A stretch of DNA of 64,000 bases from Thiocapsa bogorovii. GTDB lineage: Bacteria; Pseudomonadota; Gammaproteobacteria; Chromatiales; Chromatiaceae. The stretch covers positions 62,001 to 126,000 of the forward strand of contig NZ_CP089309.1 in the NCBI RefSeq assembly GCF_021228795.1, written 5' to 3'. The translations under genes and the position numbers were made by a program. This document shows positions 1-8,660 of this stretch, one piece after another; positions within the stretch are counted from its first letter, which is position 1, and every line of letters starts with the position of its first letter. The notes below the pieces were generated by a model. That model was not told the DNA's origin. It made no database searches and saw nothing but the letters and a program-made list of their open reading frames with translations.

Positions 1-590
1 TTTCGAACCCCGGAGCCCCGTCGTATGGTCTGCGTGAAATCCTTCGAGCAGTCATGTCGCTCCGACCCGCGAGCGCCGGAAGGACAATACTCCGGTGACC
101 GAATGGAAAGGACCGAATGCCGATCCGCTGGTAAAGCGCGTCGAATCGAGGATGGTTCGGTGATTCGATGATCGAGAAGAGCCTGGTCATACGACCAACC
201 ATGTTGCTGGACGGGAAGCCCCAACGCTGCCCGAGACAGCCGGATGGTGCAAGATTGCCGTTCATTTGGGTGCACGATCTGCATCGTGAATGCCTGCGCG
301 GCGAGGACCGTAACCGGCAACCCCCATCCCCAAGCGCGGGGAGGTCGACCGACAGCTGCAAGCGGCGGATCGCATCCATTCGGTTCGAGACGTCGCCGGC
401 ATGGTCAAGCCGTCATTCAACACCAGCGGCGAAATCGCGAGGTCGGAGAAGTGTGCCGTCGCGGCCAGCCAACGTGCACGTCGCGTAACCGGCAGTGTCG
501 CTTGGGCGGAAGTCGCCGGCGACGCAGATGACTCCGAACACGGCTTAGAATCATCTGCAGCACGTCACATCGACAGCTCGGGAGCCCGCG
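1..590. other. No recognisable gene
   Basis: Several overlapping open frames run through this stretch, but none has a convincing ribosome binding site, family resemblance or domain pattern, and their arginine/serine-rich composition is typical of frames that open by chance in GC-rich DNA. I see nothing firm before the start codon at 591. Confidence 0.5.
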
Positions 591-2801
591 ATGACATCCT
601 CGGTTCGTATCCTGACCCTGGTTTACGCCGGTCCTCCCTCCGATCGGCTGGCCCCGGATCATCCCTGGCGGCAATTCGACGCGCTCGGCCGAACCCTGAG
701 ACGTCATCTGCCGGGCGCAACGGCGGCCCTCTTCGCACGCCCCGAGATTGCCCTCGATGGCGCGGGTACGGTCACCTGGACCAGCGCGCTGGCCGGACAA
801 CCGCGGCCTTTGCTGGATCTGCCCGACGAGGCGCAGGCGGCAGCGCGCCGCGTCCTCTCCGATCACCTGAACGCGATCTCCCGTCTCGCCGACGAGCTGT
901 CCCGCCGTGAGCCGGACGATCCCGAGCCCGCGCAGCTCCTGAAGCGCGCCATCGTCAACCCGGGCGACGAGGCGGTTTATGTGATCGGCGACGCCCCGGT
1001 CCTGATCTCCTGGGGCGGGACCGACCCCGGCCGGCCGCCGCGCGCAGTCGGTACGCCCGATCCCGCGACCGTGCCGCCCCCGCGGCGGCGCCCTGCGTGG
1101 ATCCTGCCGCTCCTGGGGTTGATCGCACTCGCAACGCTGGGAGTCGGTCTCGGCCTCGGTATCTGGTTCTGGCAACTGGAGGAGACCGAGCAGGGCTTGC
1201 GCGAGGATCTCGCCGTGGCCTTGGCCAACCACTGCGACCCGGTCGCGCCCCTTTTAGAGATCGCCTCCCGCCTGGACCGGATCGATCGGGAGGACGCGCG
1301 CTACGCGGATATCCGCATGGCGGTCCTCACCGAGATCGGCATCTGCGAGGAGGCCGCGCTCTTTGCCGACCGACTCGCGACCGAGCCGCCCTGCGATCAT
1401 CTGTCCACCTTGGACGAAGAGCTTGCCTTCTACGATCTCGAACGCGAGCCCTTCCGCGCCCTGAAGACCGACCTGGACCGGCGGATCTCGGCCTGCACGC
1501 GGCTCGATGGACTCGCGCAACGCTTCGATGCGCTCGCCGGCGACTGCCTCGCCGTCGCCGAGTTGGACCAAGAGATCGCAACACTTGATGAACCCAAGCG
1601 CAAGCTGGCCGCGCTGCGCGTCGGACTCGATCGCGCACTCGCCGCCTGCCGTCTCGCCGAGACACTCGGCCCGCAGCTGGCTGATGCGTCCGAGGACTGC
1701 ACGGCGCTGCGCACCTTGGCGCGCGAGACCGCCCCCGCATTCGTCGAGCTGGATGCAAGCCGACCACCCTTGAGCGAGATCCGCCGAGGGCTCGACGAGG
1801 CCCTCGCACGCTGCGACCTCGCCGATCATCTGGAGGACGAGCTGGCCCGCGCGCAGGACGATTGTCTGGCCCTTGCCGGACTCGACGCGACCCTCTCGCG
1901 CCATGACCCGGACCGCGAGCCACTCGCCGCCGTGGCCGGGAGACTCGCCGTCGCGCTGCGCCAGTGCGCCGACCTGAACGACCTGGAGCAGCGCTTCGCC
2001 GAGGCCAACGGCGACTGTGACCGGCTACAGGCCCTGGCCGACGGGCTGGAGGGCTATCGCAACAACCTTCGTTTCCTGGACATCCGCACCCGTTTGGCGC
2101 CCGAGCTCCAGATCTGCAGCGAGGCCGACGCGCTGCAGGAGCAGATCGCCGCCATCGGCGGCGACTGCACCAAGGCACACGCGCTGGCCGCACGTCTCGC
2201 CGATCAGGGCGACCCGCGCTTCGCCAAGGCGCGCGCCGCCCTCGTGGCACCGATCGCCGACTGCGATCGGATCGACCGCTACACCCGACGTCTCGCCGAG
2301 GCCGGCACGGACTGCGCGCGCCTCGTCGCCCTGGAACGCGCCCTCAAGCGCGAATCCGCACCGACGTTGCGACCGGTCAGGCAAGCGCTCGACGAGCGGA
2401 TCGGCCCGTGCCGCTCGCCGCCACCGAAACCCGTCGTGGTCCAAGCGCCCCCGAAGACACCGGCACCGATTCCGCAGGAGAGCAGCTCCTTCGCCATGCG
2501 CGGCGACTGCAGCGGACGTCTCATCATCGATTCGTCCTCCGGGTGGAACGGCGACCGTGTCCGGCACATCGTCACCATCGATCCGCCGGCCAGCGAGCGT
2601 GTCGCCCGCGTGACCTCCACGAACCGCGGATGCCGCAACTGCGGCCTGCGCAAGATCGGCCGCAACACCTGGCGCGGCGATCTCGTCTACAGATGCGGCG
2701 GTCGCGGCATCATCCAGGTCGCCTATGCGGCTTACGATGCGAGCGGTCGCATGATCTGCAGCGGAAACGGCAGCGGCCTTTGTCTCGGTCGACGCCGATA
2801 A
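591..2801 (+). CDS. Single-pass membrane protein with tandem cysteine-pair repeats
   Basis: A 736-residue protein of unknown function. The start follows a GGGAG ribosome binding site at about 581-585. Residues 1-165 form a soluble N-terminal region ending in a Pro/Arg-rich linker, and about 170-194 is one hydrophobic membrane segment. From Cys252 to about residue 600 there are seven tandem units of about 50 residues, each with one Cys at the unit start and a second about 16 residues later (usually Asp-Cys), embedded in leucine-rich helical sequence. A partial unit precedes them. After a proline-rich linker the last 100 residues hold a separate Cys/Gly-rich domain (motif CRNCGLRKIGRNTWRGDL). 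The order 'small domain, VYVIGDAPVLISWGG, membrane helix, large extracytoplasmic part' loosely resembles SrfA-family proteins, but that is tentative. The paired cysteines suggest disulfides in the periplasm. Confidence 0.8.
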   Translation: MTSSVRILTLVYAGPPSDRLAPDHPWRQFDALGRTLRRHLPGATAALFARPEIALDGAGTVTWTSALAGQPRPLLDLPDEAQAAARRVLSDHLNAISRLADELSRREPDDPEPAQLLKRAIVNPGDEAVYVIGDAPVLISWGGTDPGRPPRAVGTPDPATVPPPRRRPAWILPLLGLIALATLGVGLGLGIWFWQLEETEQGLREDLAVALANHCDPVAPLLEIASRLDRIDREDARYADIRMAVLTEIGICEEAALFADRLATEPPCDHLSTLDEELAFYDLEREPFRALKTDLDRRISACTRLDGLAQRFDALAGDCLAVAELDQEIATLDEPKRKLAALRVGLDRALAACRLAETLGPQLADASEDCTALRTLARETAPAFVELDASRPPLSEIRRGLDEALARCDLADHLEDELARAQDDCLALAGLDATLSRHDPDREPLAAVAGRLAVALRQCADLNDLEQRFAEANGDCDRLQALADGLEGYRNNLRFLDIRTRLAPELQICSEADALQEQIAAIGGDCTKAHALAARLADQGDPRFAKARAALVAPIADCDRIDRYTRRLAEAGTDCARLVALERALKRESAPTLRPVRQALDERIGPCRSPPPKPVVVQAPPKTPAPIPQESSSFAMRGDCSGRLIIDSSSGWNGDRVRHIVTIDPPASERVARVTSTNRGCRNCGLRKIGRNTWRGDLVYRCGGRGIIQVAYAAYDASGRMICSGNGSGLCLGRRR

Positions 2802-3216
2802 ACATCGCCTCACCACATACGGGTACGTCTTCACCCCCGCCGAGCCGGTGCCCACTGACTCCGCCGTATTGACCAATACCGGCTGACTCCACCCCAGCCA
2901 ACTCTCCGCCAGCGCCGAGCCGTAGCGAATCCGCCCGAAGATACCCAAGGCGCCAATGGGGCTTCCCGTGCCAGTCGGTTCCGAACGGCAGGAACCCGCC
3001 CTGCCCTGCTCCGCTCCTACCTTCCGGCAAAGCACTCGGCCCGATCAGAATCCGGTCATAGGCCGTGGTCGGCTTGCGCCCGAGCTTGGCCGCCTTTTTC
3101 GGCCCGAGCTCCTAAAGATCGACTAAATCTCTACGCGACTCCCGTGATAGGCGGGCGGGTTGCCGATGAGCAGTTTTTGGCCCAAGCAGCCGAACGCGCT
3201 GCCCATCGGCGCGACC
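2802..3216. other. Intergenic, possible gene remnants
   Basis: No intact gene. The minus strand holds short protein-like stretches interrupted by stops, for example GRKPTTAYDRILIGPSALP near 3030-3100 and LLIGNPPAYHGSRVEI near 3130-3185. They may be decayed coding sequence, but I cannot assign a family. No transcription terminator with a T-run was seen between the flanking genes, which converge here. Confidence 0.4.
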
Positions 3217-4104
3217 TCAATCAGCGTCATCCAGATGCCCGCGCCTTTTCATCAACTCCAAAATGCGCTCGGTCAGAATCAACTCCATCGCATACATCAT
3301 CTTGCCGCCGGGAATCACCAGGGTGTTGAAGCCGGTGATCATCGAGCCGTCGATGAGCCCCTTGAGTTTGATCTTGTAGTCGACGCTCGGCTTGGGCTTC
3401 AAGAAATGGATCAGCACTAGGCTTTCCTCCGCGGTCGGAATCTGCGACACGCAGAACGGATTAGAGGTATCCGTCACCGGAATGCGCTGAAAATTGATGT
3501 GGGTCTTCGAGAACTGCGGCAGGATGTAGTGCATGTAGTCGTACATGCGCCGATAGATCACGTCCTTGACGTCGTCGGGCTTGTAGCCGCGCTCGCGGGT
3601 ATCGCGATGAATCTTCTGTACCCACTCCAGGTTGATGGTGGGACACACGCCGATCAGCAAGTCCGTCTCCGCCGCCAGGTCGATGTCGCCATCCACGACT
3701 CCGCCGTGCAACCCCTCGTAGAACAGCAGGTCAGTATCCGGCGGGATCGGATCCCAGTCCGTAAAGGTGCCTGGTTCGCACTCATGGCGAGCCGCCTCCT
3801 CCGCGTTGTGCACGTAGAACCGGCGCAACCCGGTGCCGGTTTGGCCGTAGCTCCGGAACAGCTCGAGCTGCTTGTCGAACAGATTCCCCTCGGGGCCAAA
3901 GTGACTCAGGTTGCGGCCGCTCTCCTTGGCGCGAGCGAGCTCCTCCTTCATGGTTGCGCGATCGTAGCGGTGGAAGCTGTCGCCCTCGATGAACGCCGCC
4001 CTCGCGCCGACGCGCTTGAAGATGTGCTCCAGCGCATTCTTGACCGTGCTGGTACCGGCGCCGGAGGAGCCGGTCACCGCAATGATGGGATGTTTCCTCG
4101 ACAT
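3217..4104 (-). CDS. prk: Phosphoribulokinase
   Basis: Phosphorylates ribulose 5-phosphate with ATP to ribulose 1,5-bisphosphate, the CO2 acceptor of the Calvin cycle. The 295-residue product has the compact length of the bacterial, NADH-activated octameric class. An N-terminal P-loop GSSGAGTST is followed by the class pattern EGDSFHRYDR, and the substrate-binding/catalytic region YEGLHGG and IHRDTRERGY are intact. The ATG at 4104 is preferred over an in-frame ATG 12 bases upstream because a GGAGG box lies six bases before it. The gene stands alone, away from any RuBisCO gene in this window, as is common in purple bacteria. An A/T-rich promoter-like region lies upstream. Confidence 0.95.
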   Translation of the reverse strand: MSRKHPIIAVTGSSGAGTSTVKNALEHIFKRVGARAAFIEGDSFHRYDRATMKEELARAKESGRNLSHFGPEGNLFDKQLELFRSYGQTGTGLRRFYVHNAEEAARHECEPGTFTDWDPIPPDTDLLFYEGLHGGVVDGDIDLAAETDLLIGVCPTINLEWVQKIHRDTRERGYKPDDVKDVIYRRMYDYMHYILPQFSKTHINFQRIPVTDTSNPFCVSQIPTAEESLVLIHFLKPKPSVDYKIKLKGLIDGSMITGFNTLVIPGGKMMYAMELILTERILELMKRRGHLDDAD

Positions 4105-4142
4105 CGTATCCTCCAAACCTCGAATCGTTCTGCGTCCTCGCT

Positions 4143-4171
4143 CTATTAATACACAATATTGTAATGGTCAA
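4143..4171 (-). promoter_or_regulatory. Candidate sigma-70 promoter for prk
   Basis: On the minus strand TTGACC (4171-4166) is followed, after 17 bases, by TAATAG (4148-4143), about 40 bases upstream of the prk start. The region is much more A/T-rich than its surroundings and contains the palindrome CAATATTG (4154-4161). A LysR-type (CbbR) site may overlap, but I cannot define one. Confidence 0.4.
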
Positions 4172-4512
4172 TATTTTTGATCGTGGTCGGTCCGGCTTGA
4201 TAACGCTGCGTTCTCGCTTGGGTGAGTGCGTTCACGGCAAGCGAAGAAGGCGCCCTGAATCTGCAAGCGCGCGGCCCGACCGTCGAGCGGATCTCCAGCG
4301 AGGCACCGCTATCGGAGCCGCCCGACGTGGTGCGGCGACTCAGGCGCGCGCTGAAGCCAGACTGGGTGCTTTATGCTGCGTTCGAGCACAGGCAGGGGAA
4401 CGCGAGCATGGAGGCTGGCGGTTCTTGTCGGTCACTCTATTCCACTCTATTTCTTCAGCGTCATCCGCGCTGACCCTATCGGATTTGCTCACTGCTCGCG
4501 GGCGTCGCACTG
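4172..4512. other. Intergenic, nothing recognised
   Basis: About 340 bases upstream of prk on one side and of the small open frame and amidohydrolase on the other. Open frames here have no family resemblance and no good ribosome binding site. Confidence 0.4.
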
Positions 4513-4602
4513 ATGCTGCACGGCCTGCCATACGCAGTAGTGGCCGTGCCGCTGATCGTCAATCGGTATACTCGCGATCATCGTCGCAGCGAGCGAGAGT
4601 AA
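4513..4602 (+). CDS. Possible small or truncated membrane peptide
   Basis: A 29-codon frame beginning MLHGLPYAVVAVPLIVNRY, whose TAA stop directly abuts the ATG of the next gene. The frame stays open upstream to 4474 and reads as a hydrophobic segment (SLLAGVALMLHG), so this looks like one membrane helix with a charged tail. It could be a tiny gene translationally coupled to the amidohydrolase, or the 3' end of a decayed membrane protein gene. No clear ribosome binding site was found, so the call is weak. Confidence 0.3.
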   Translation: MLHGLPYAVVAVPLIVNRYTRDHRRSERE

Positions 4603-5460
4603 ATGATTGCCACAAGTCCTACGCGGCCTCACTGGCTGGTCCTGATCGTCGCCAGCTCGCTCTCGGCTGCCTCGGTTCAGGCCGATCAACCGTTGTTCGA
4701 TGCGCATCTGCATTACAACGCCGAGGATGCGGTGCACTCCGCGCCGGAGGCGATGATTGCGCAGCTGCAAGCCAATCGCGTTCTCGCCGCGGCTGTGACC
4801 GGTCGACCGCCGGAACAGGTACTGCAATTGCACGCGCAAGCCCCGAGCTTGATTCTGCCGATGCTCGGCGTCTACCGCACACCGGCCGACAAGGCGACCT
4901 GGATGAATGACGTTGGCCTGCCCAAACGCGTTGAGCAGACGCTCGCCGACGGTCCCTGGCGGGCTGTCGGTGAACTGCATCTGTTCGCCGAAGACCGGCG
5001 CAGCCCAGTGTTCTTGCGAATCGTCGAACTGGCGACCTCACGGGGTCTGCCGCTGCTGCTGCATTGTGATCCGGCGGTCATCGACACTTTGTTCGAACGG
5101 GTGCCGGAGGCGACGGTGATCTGGGCGCACGCCGGAGCTTATCCCTATCCACCTCTGCTTCGTGACTACCTTCAGCGTTATCCCGATCTGTACATCGATC
5201 TTTCAGTCCGCGACCAGCGCGTCGCGCCGGACGGCCAGCTCGACCCTCAGTGGGAGTTGCTACTGCTGGAGTATTCGGATCGCTTCATGGTTGGCGTCGA
5301 CACCTACTCGACGCAACGATGGCACGCCTATGCCGAGGTCGTCAGCCAAATCCGCAACTGGCTCGATCAACTGCCTGAGGAGGTTTCAGGCGCGTTGGCC
5401 TACCGGAACGCTGCGCGACTATTTGGGCAGAGCGTCGACCAATTCGTCATGAACTTCTAA
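4603..5460 (+). CDS. Exported amidohydrolase-family (TIM-barrel) protein
   Basis: A 285-residue protein with an N-terminal signal peptide (hydrophobic LVLIVASSLSAASVQA, cleavage likely before DQP). The mature part follows the amidohydrolase-2 metal-dependent hydrolase pattern: DAHLHY at the first strand, GELHLF, HCD and HAGAYPY further on, and a late aspartate in GVDTYS. These His/Asp positions are those that bind the catalytic metal in the family. A signal peptide is unusual for this fold, so it probably acts in the periplasm. Substrate unknown. The start has a GAGCGAGAG purine-rich stretch just before it. The gene faces away from prk. Confidence 0.8.
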   Translation: MIATSPTRPHWLVLIVASSLSAASVQADQPLFDAHLHYNAEDAVHSAPEAMIAQLQANRVLAAAVTGRPPEQVLQLHAQAPSLILPMLGVYRTPADKATWMNDVGLPKRVEQTLADGPWRAVGELHLFAEDRRSPVFLRIVELATSRGLPLLLHCDPAVIDTLFERVPEATVIWAHAGAYPYPPLLRDYLQRYPDLYIDLSVRDQRVAPDGQLDPQWELLLLEYSDRFMVGVDTYSTQRWHAYAEVVSQIRNWLDQLPEEVSGALAYRNAARLFGQSVDQFVMNF

Positions 5461-5878
5461 GATTCGCGCACCTCGCCACCGGGAATCTGTCTCACACTGC
5501 AGAACCGCACGAAAGGCGTTGGGATGATCCGGAACCGACCCGAACCGCGCCAGCCGGCCGATGGCTGTGCCCCATCAGCGATCACTGGTGCCAAGTGTCG
5601 GGCCAGCCCAGAGTCGTCCATTTGCTGCCGATCACACGCCCGCATGCGGCGGATCGGCAGGTGAATGCGGAGCGACTTTGAGGTGATCGTAACCCGTTAC
5701 CCGCCGGCCGCTTGCGGCCGGCTTGGTACAGACCCGCGGGATCGGCAGCGCGCTGCATTCGCAGGGGATGGCCGGCCAACCTAACCCGATTTCCCCTGCC
5801 CTGGAGCAATGTTCCTGCGTACCACCAATTCTTAAGTCGTGTTACTCTCCGCGCTGAATTTTCACGGAGGTCGCACCC
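5461..5878. other. Intergenic region upstream of the metal-transport operon
   Basis: About 420 bases with no supported gene. It contains a perfect GC hairpin (5703-5722) and, just before 5879, a strong ribosome binding site (ACGGAGG). I looked for a cobalamin or nickel/cobalt riboswitch and for a NikR-type operator and could not identify either by eye. Confidence 0.45.
5703..5722. repeat. Perfect inverted repeat (GC hairpin)
   Basis: GCCGGCCGC at 5703-5711 is matched exactly by GCGGCCGGC at 5714-5722, with only two bases between. There is no following T-run, so it is not a classical terminator. It could be a REP-like element or an attenuating hairpin about 155 bases ahead of the nickel/cobalt operon. 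Confidence 0.6.
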
Positions 5879-6595
5879 ATGACGAGCTTGACGACGCGCT
5901 TCCTGTTTGGCGTCGGTTTGGCGGCGGGGATGAGTGGCGCGGTCGCGCATGACCTGTGGGTCGAGCCAGAAGCGGCCGGTTACCAGCTCCTCTACGGCCA
6001 CCACCCCCAAGTCTCCCATGCAGGAGCGCGGCAGATTGCCTACGCCCCCGACATCGTCAAGTCGGTCGTCTGTCTGGACGCGGCCGGCGGCCGTCGACCC
6101 GTTAAGGCCGGGGACGGCTCACCCGTCAAAATCGAGGGCGACTGCGGCGTCCTCTACGTGCTGACGTCCAGCGGCTACTGGACCAAGACCACTGCCGGCA
6201 CCAAGAACCTGAAGAAGACCGAAGCCGCCTCGCCACTGGGCAGTTGGCAGAGCTTCGAGAGCGTCAAACACATCGTCCGATGGGGATCCGGGGCGGCCAG
6301 TCCCCTGGCGACCCCTCTGGAAATCGTGCCCGCGGAAAATCCCCTCGTCCTGAAGGATGGGGACAAGCTGACCCTGCGTGTGCTCGCCGAAGGCCAGCCC
6401 GTGGCCGATGCCACGGTGAGCTACGACGGCAAGCCACGCGGTCAGACGGGTGCCGACGGTACCCTCAACATTCGCGTCAAGCACGGCGGCCTGCAGTTGA
6501 TCCAGGCCTCCACGCGAACGCCTTACTCCGGCCCCGAGGCCGACGAGGTCGTCCATACCACGGCGCTGACCTTCGCCCTCGGCGCCGGACAGTGA
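5879..6595 (+). CDS. nikK: Periplasmic DUF4198 protein of a Ni/Co ECF transporter (NikK/CbiK-like)
   Basis: A 238-residue exported protein: signal peptide ending near GAVAHDLWVEP, then a beta-rich domain of the DUF4198 family. A His after cleavage (HDLWVEP) and a GHHPQVSH stretch could bind metal. The C-terminal half (about 150-215) resembles an Ig-like carboxypeptidase-regulatory fold. In known nickel/cobalt ECF systems this family (NikK) is encoded with NikL and CbiM/Q/O, exactly the arrangement here. It probably captures or hands over Ni2+ or Co2+ in the periplasm. Strong ribosome binding site GGAGG. The next gene starts inside its stop codon. Whether the substrate is nickel or cobalt cannot be read from the sequence. 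Confidence 0.8.
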   Translation: MTSLTTRFLFGVGLAAGMSGAVAHDLWVEPEAAGYQLLYGHHPQVSHAGARQIAYAPDIVKSVVCLDAAGGRRPVKAGDGSPVKIEGDCGVLYVLTSSGYWTKTTAGTKNLKKTEAASPLGSWQSFESVKHIVRWGSGAASPLATPLEIVPAENPLVLKDGDKLTLRVLAEGQPVADATVSYDGKPRGQTGADGTLNIRVKHGGLQLIQASTRTPYSGPEADEVVHTTALTFALGAGQ

Positions 6596-7011
6596 GAATC
6601 CTCCTCGCCCTGCCGGCGGCGCTGCTCGCCGGCACGCTGCACGCGCACGGCCTGAGTCATTCGGCGCAGCCTGGGAGCGCCGTCATCGTCGAGCTGCGCT
6701 ATGCCGACGGCAGCCCGTTCAGCTACGAGTCCGCCGAGGTCTATCGGCCCGCCGAGACCGTGCCCTTCCTCGTCGGGCGGACCGACGCGAATGGCCGTCT
6801 GGCCTTTGTGCCCGACCGCTCGGGTGACTGGCGCGTGCGCGCCTTCTCGGAGGATGGACACGGCGGCGATTTTACGGTTGCAGCGGCCCCCGATGGCAGG
6901 GCGTCGGCGCCGTCGGCCGGTCTGGGCACCTTGGGCGGACTTGCGGTCGGCCTCGCGGTCATCTTTGGCATCTTCGGCATCTGGTCGGTGTTCGTCTGGA
7001 GAAGATCATGA
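6592..7011 (+). CDS. nikL: NikL/CbiL-like small membrane component of the Ni/Co ECF transporter
   Basis: A 139-residue protein starting with GTG at 6592, overlapping the stop of nikK by four bases (translational coupling). It has an N-terminal signal/anchor, then HAHGLSHS (possible metal ligands), a small beta-sandwich domain with Ser/Tyr/Asp-rich loops (DGSPFSYESAEVY, GRTDANGRLAFVPDRSGDW) and a C-terminal membrane helix (GGLAVGLAVIFGIFGIWSVF). This is the NikL/CbiL layout: a periplasmic domain anchored by a C-terminal helix, thought to assist the CbiM substrate-binding component. The assignment rests on architecture and operon position. Confidence 0.75.
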   Translation: MRILLALPAALLAGTLHAHGLSHSAQPGSAVIVELRYADGSPFSYESAEVYRPAETVPFLVGRTDANGRLAFVPDRSGDWRVRAFSEDGHGGDFTVAAAPDGRASAPSAGLGTLGGLAVGLAVIFGIFGIWSVFVWRRS

Positions 7012-8015
7012 AGGGCTACCGCCTTGCACTCGGCACTGCGCTCGCCATGGTGGCGTTGCCGGCAACCGCCCACCACGGTGTCGCCGGCCTCGGGGCCGCC
7101 TCGCTCGAGGGACCCGGTGCGCCCCTCGAGCAGTCCTCCTCGGCCACGCTGCCCAAGGGCAAGGTGTTCACGTATTTCAAGGTGGACTACGCGGACTGGA
7201 AGACCTACACACCCGAGACCGACGACGAGGCCGACTACAGTACCTTCTGGATGGCCGGGCTCGGTTACGGCGTAACGTCCTGGCTATCGCTCTACGCCTT
7301 CCTGCCCTACCACGACAAGGTCGACGAGAACGACGACTTCAACACCCACGGCTGGGCCGATGCCGCTATCAACGCGACGCTCGGCTTCACGTACGATGAC
7401 GGATTCAAGCTCGTCCCGGAACGCGAGAGCCTCGACGACTTGGAGGATTGGCACTTCACGGTCTATGCCGGCGCAACACTGCCGACCGGCAACCCGAACC
7501 TGCGCGACAGCGACGGCAACATTGACAAGGGCAAGTCAACCGGCTTCGGCGAGCCGACCTTTACGCTGGGCGCGACGGCCAGCAAGATGCTGGACGAGCG
7601 CTGGACACTGAACTTCGATATTTCCAACCTGTGGTTTCAGCAGAACACCTACGACGCCGATCCGGCCCACGGAGGCGAGTCGTTCACTGGCCAGTTCGGC
7701 GACGAATTCCGCTTCAACACCGCCGCGATCTACAAGGCCTACACCAACCCGGAGCACCGTTTCCGCCTCGACCTGTTGGGCGAGCTGAACTATCTCTACC
7801 TCGGGCGCGACAAGGAGGATGGTGTAGCGGAGCGCGGCACCGGTGGTCACATTCTTTACCTGACGCCCGGCGTCCGCGCCTATTGGAATACCGTGAGTTT
7901 CGCCTTTGGCGTGAAGTTGCCGATCTCGACAGACCTCAACGAGGACGACGAGCAGCAGGGCGCGGAAGGCAAGGAGAACTATCGGCTGATCTTCTCGATC
8001 TCGGCGCTGTTCTGA
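7008..8015 (+). CDS. Outer-membrane beta-barrel transporter-like protein in the Ni/Co operon
   Basis: A 335-residue protein with a signal peptide (cleavage near PATAHHGVAG), no internal hydrophobic helix, alternating amphipathic strands and a C-terminal Phe (LIFSISALF), the hallmark of an outer-membrane barrel. It resembles the broad 'transporter/porin' barrel group found with metal and aromatic-compound loci. Its ATG overlaps the nikL stop by four bases, and cbiM starts four bases after its stop, so it is an integral operon member. I infer a role in passing Ni2+/Co2+ (or a chelate) across the outer membrane. His-His follows the cleavage site. The family has no verified function that I can name. 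Confidence 0.75.
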   Translation: MKGYRLALGTALAMVALPATAHHGVAGLGAASLEGPGAPLEQSSSATLPKGKVFTYFKVDYADWKTYTPETDDEADYSTFWMAGLGYGVTSWLSLYAFLPYHDKVDENDDFNTHGWADAAINATLGFTYDDGFKLVPERESLDDLEDWHFTVYAGATLPTGNPNLRDSDGNIDKGKSTGFGEPTFTLGATASKMLDERWTLNFDISNLWFQQNTYDADPAHGGESFTGQFGDEFRFNTAAIYKAYTNPEHRFRLDLLGELNYLYLGRDKEDGVAERGTGGHILYLTPGVRAYWNTVSFAFGVKLPISTDLNEDDEQQGAEGKENYRLIFSISALF

Positions 8016-8018
8016 CCC

Positions 8019-8648
8019 ATGCACATCCCCGACGGCTTTCTCTCGCCACAGACCTATCTGCCGGCCTATGCGCTCGCGGCCGGGGGGTGGGCCTACGCGG
8101 CACGCGAGCTGCGTCGCCGCGTTGACGAGACGCTGCTGCCGCGGCTCGCCGTGCTCACCGCCCTCGCCTTCGTGCTCATGGCGGTGATGCTGCCGCTGCC
8201 CGGCGGAACGTCGGTGCACGCCTCCGGGATCGGCATCCTCGCCGTCGTGTTCGGTCCCTGGCTGACCTTCGCCGTCGTTTCGCTCGTCCTGCTGCTGCAG
8301 GCTTTGTTGCTCGGCGCCGGCGGTGTCACCGTGCTGCCCGTCAACGCGCTGGCGATGGGACTCGGCGGTTCGGTCGCGGCCTGCCTGGGATACCGTCTGC
8401 TGGCGCCCCGCTGGGAGCGCGCAGGCCTTTTCGCCGCGGGTTGGCTGGCCGCCGTCGTCCCCGCCGCCCTGATCGCGGTGGTGCTCGGCCTGCAGCCGGC
8501 GATCGCGCACACGATCGACGGCCAGCCCCTGTTCTTCCCGTTCGGCCTGGCGGTCACGCTGCCCGCCGTCTTGGTTCCGCACGTCGTGCTCGGGCTCGGT
8601 GAAGGGTTGCTGACCGTGCTGGTCGTCAGCTTCCTTCGCCGTCGCTAG
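8019..8648 (+). CDS. cbiM: CbiM/NikM-type substrate-binding subunit of the ECF transporter
   Basis: Integral membrane S-component of 209 residues. It begins exactly with MHIPDGFLS; in the family the N-terminal Met-His coordinate the metal ion after the chain threads into the protein. A second conserved block, PLPGGTSVHASG, contributes further ligands. Six or so hydrophobic segments follow. There is no CbiN-like or NikN-like fusion, in keeping with NikK/NikL taking that role. Start is fixed by the MHIPDG motif. It lies between the barrel gene and cbiQ. Confidence 0.92.
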   Translation: MHIPDGFLSPQTYLPAYALAAGGWAYAARELRRRVDETLLPRLAVLTALAFVLMAVMLPLPGGTSVHASGIGILAVVFGPWLTFAVVSLVLLLQALLLGAGGVTVLPVNALAMGLGGSVAACLGYRLLAPRWERAGLFAAGWLAAVVPAALIAVVLGLQPAIAHTIDGQPLFFPFGLAVTLPAVLVPHVVLGLGEGLLTVLVVSFLRRR

Positions 8649-8660
8649 AGGCGCGGCGGG

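Noticed and set aside
1-90. T-loop-like TTCGAACCCC at the left edge suggesting a tRNA or tmRNA end
   Set aside because: No D-arm, anticodon arm or acceptor partner could be built in the adjoining sequence.
417-3035. Long antisense frames opposite the 736-residue gene
   Set aside because: GC-rich codon bias keeps the opposite strand open. Composition and lack of motifs mark them as shadows.
5461-5878. Cobalamin or nickel/cobalt riboswitch ahead of the ECF operon
   Set aside because: The conserved boxes of these riboswitches could not be found by eye. A covariance-model scan would decide.
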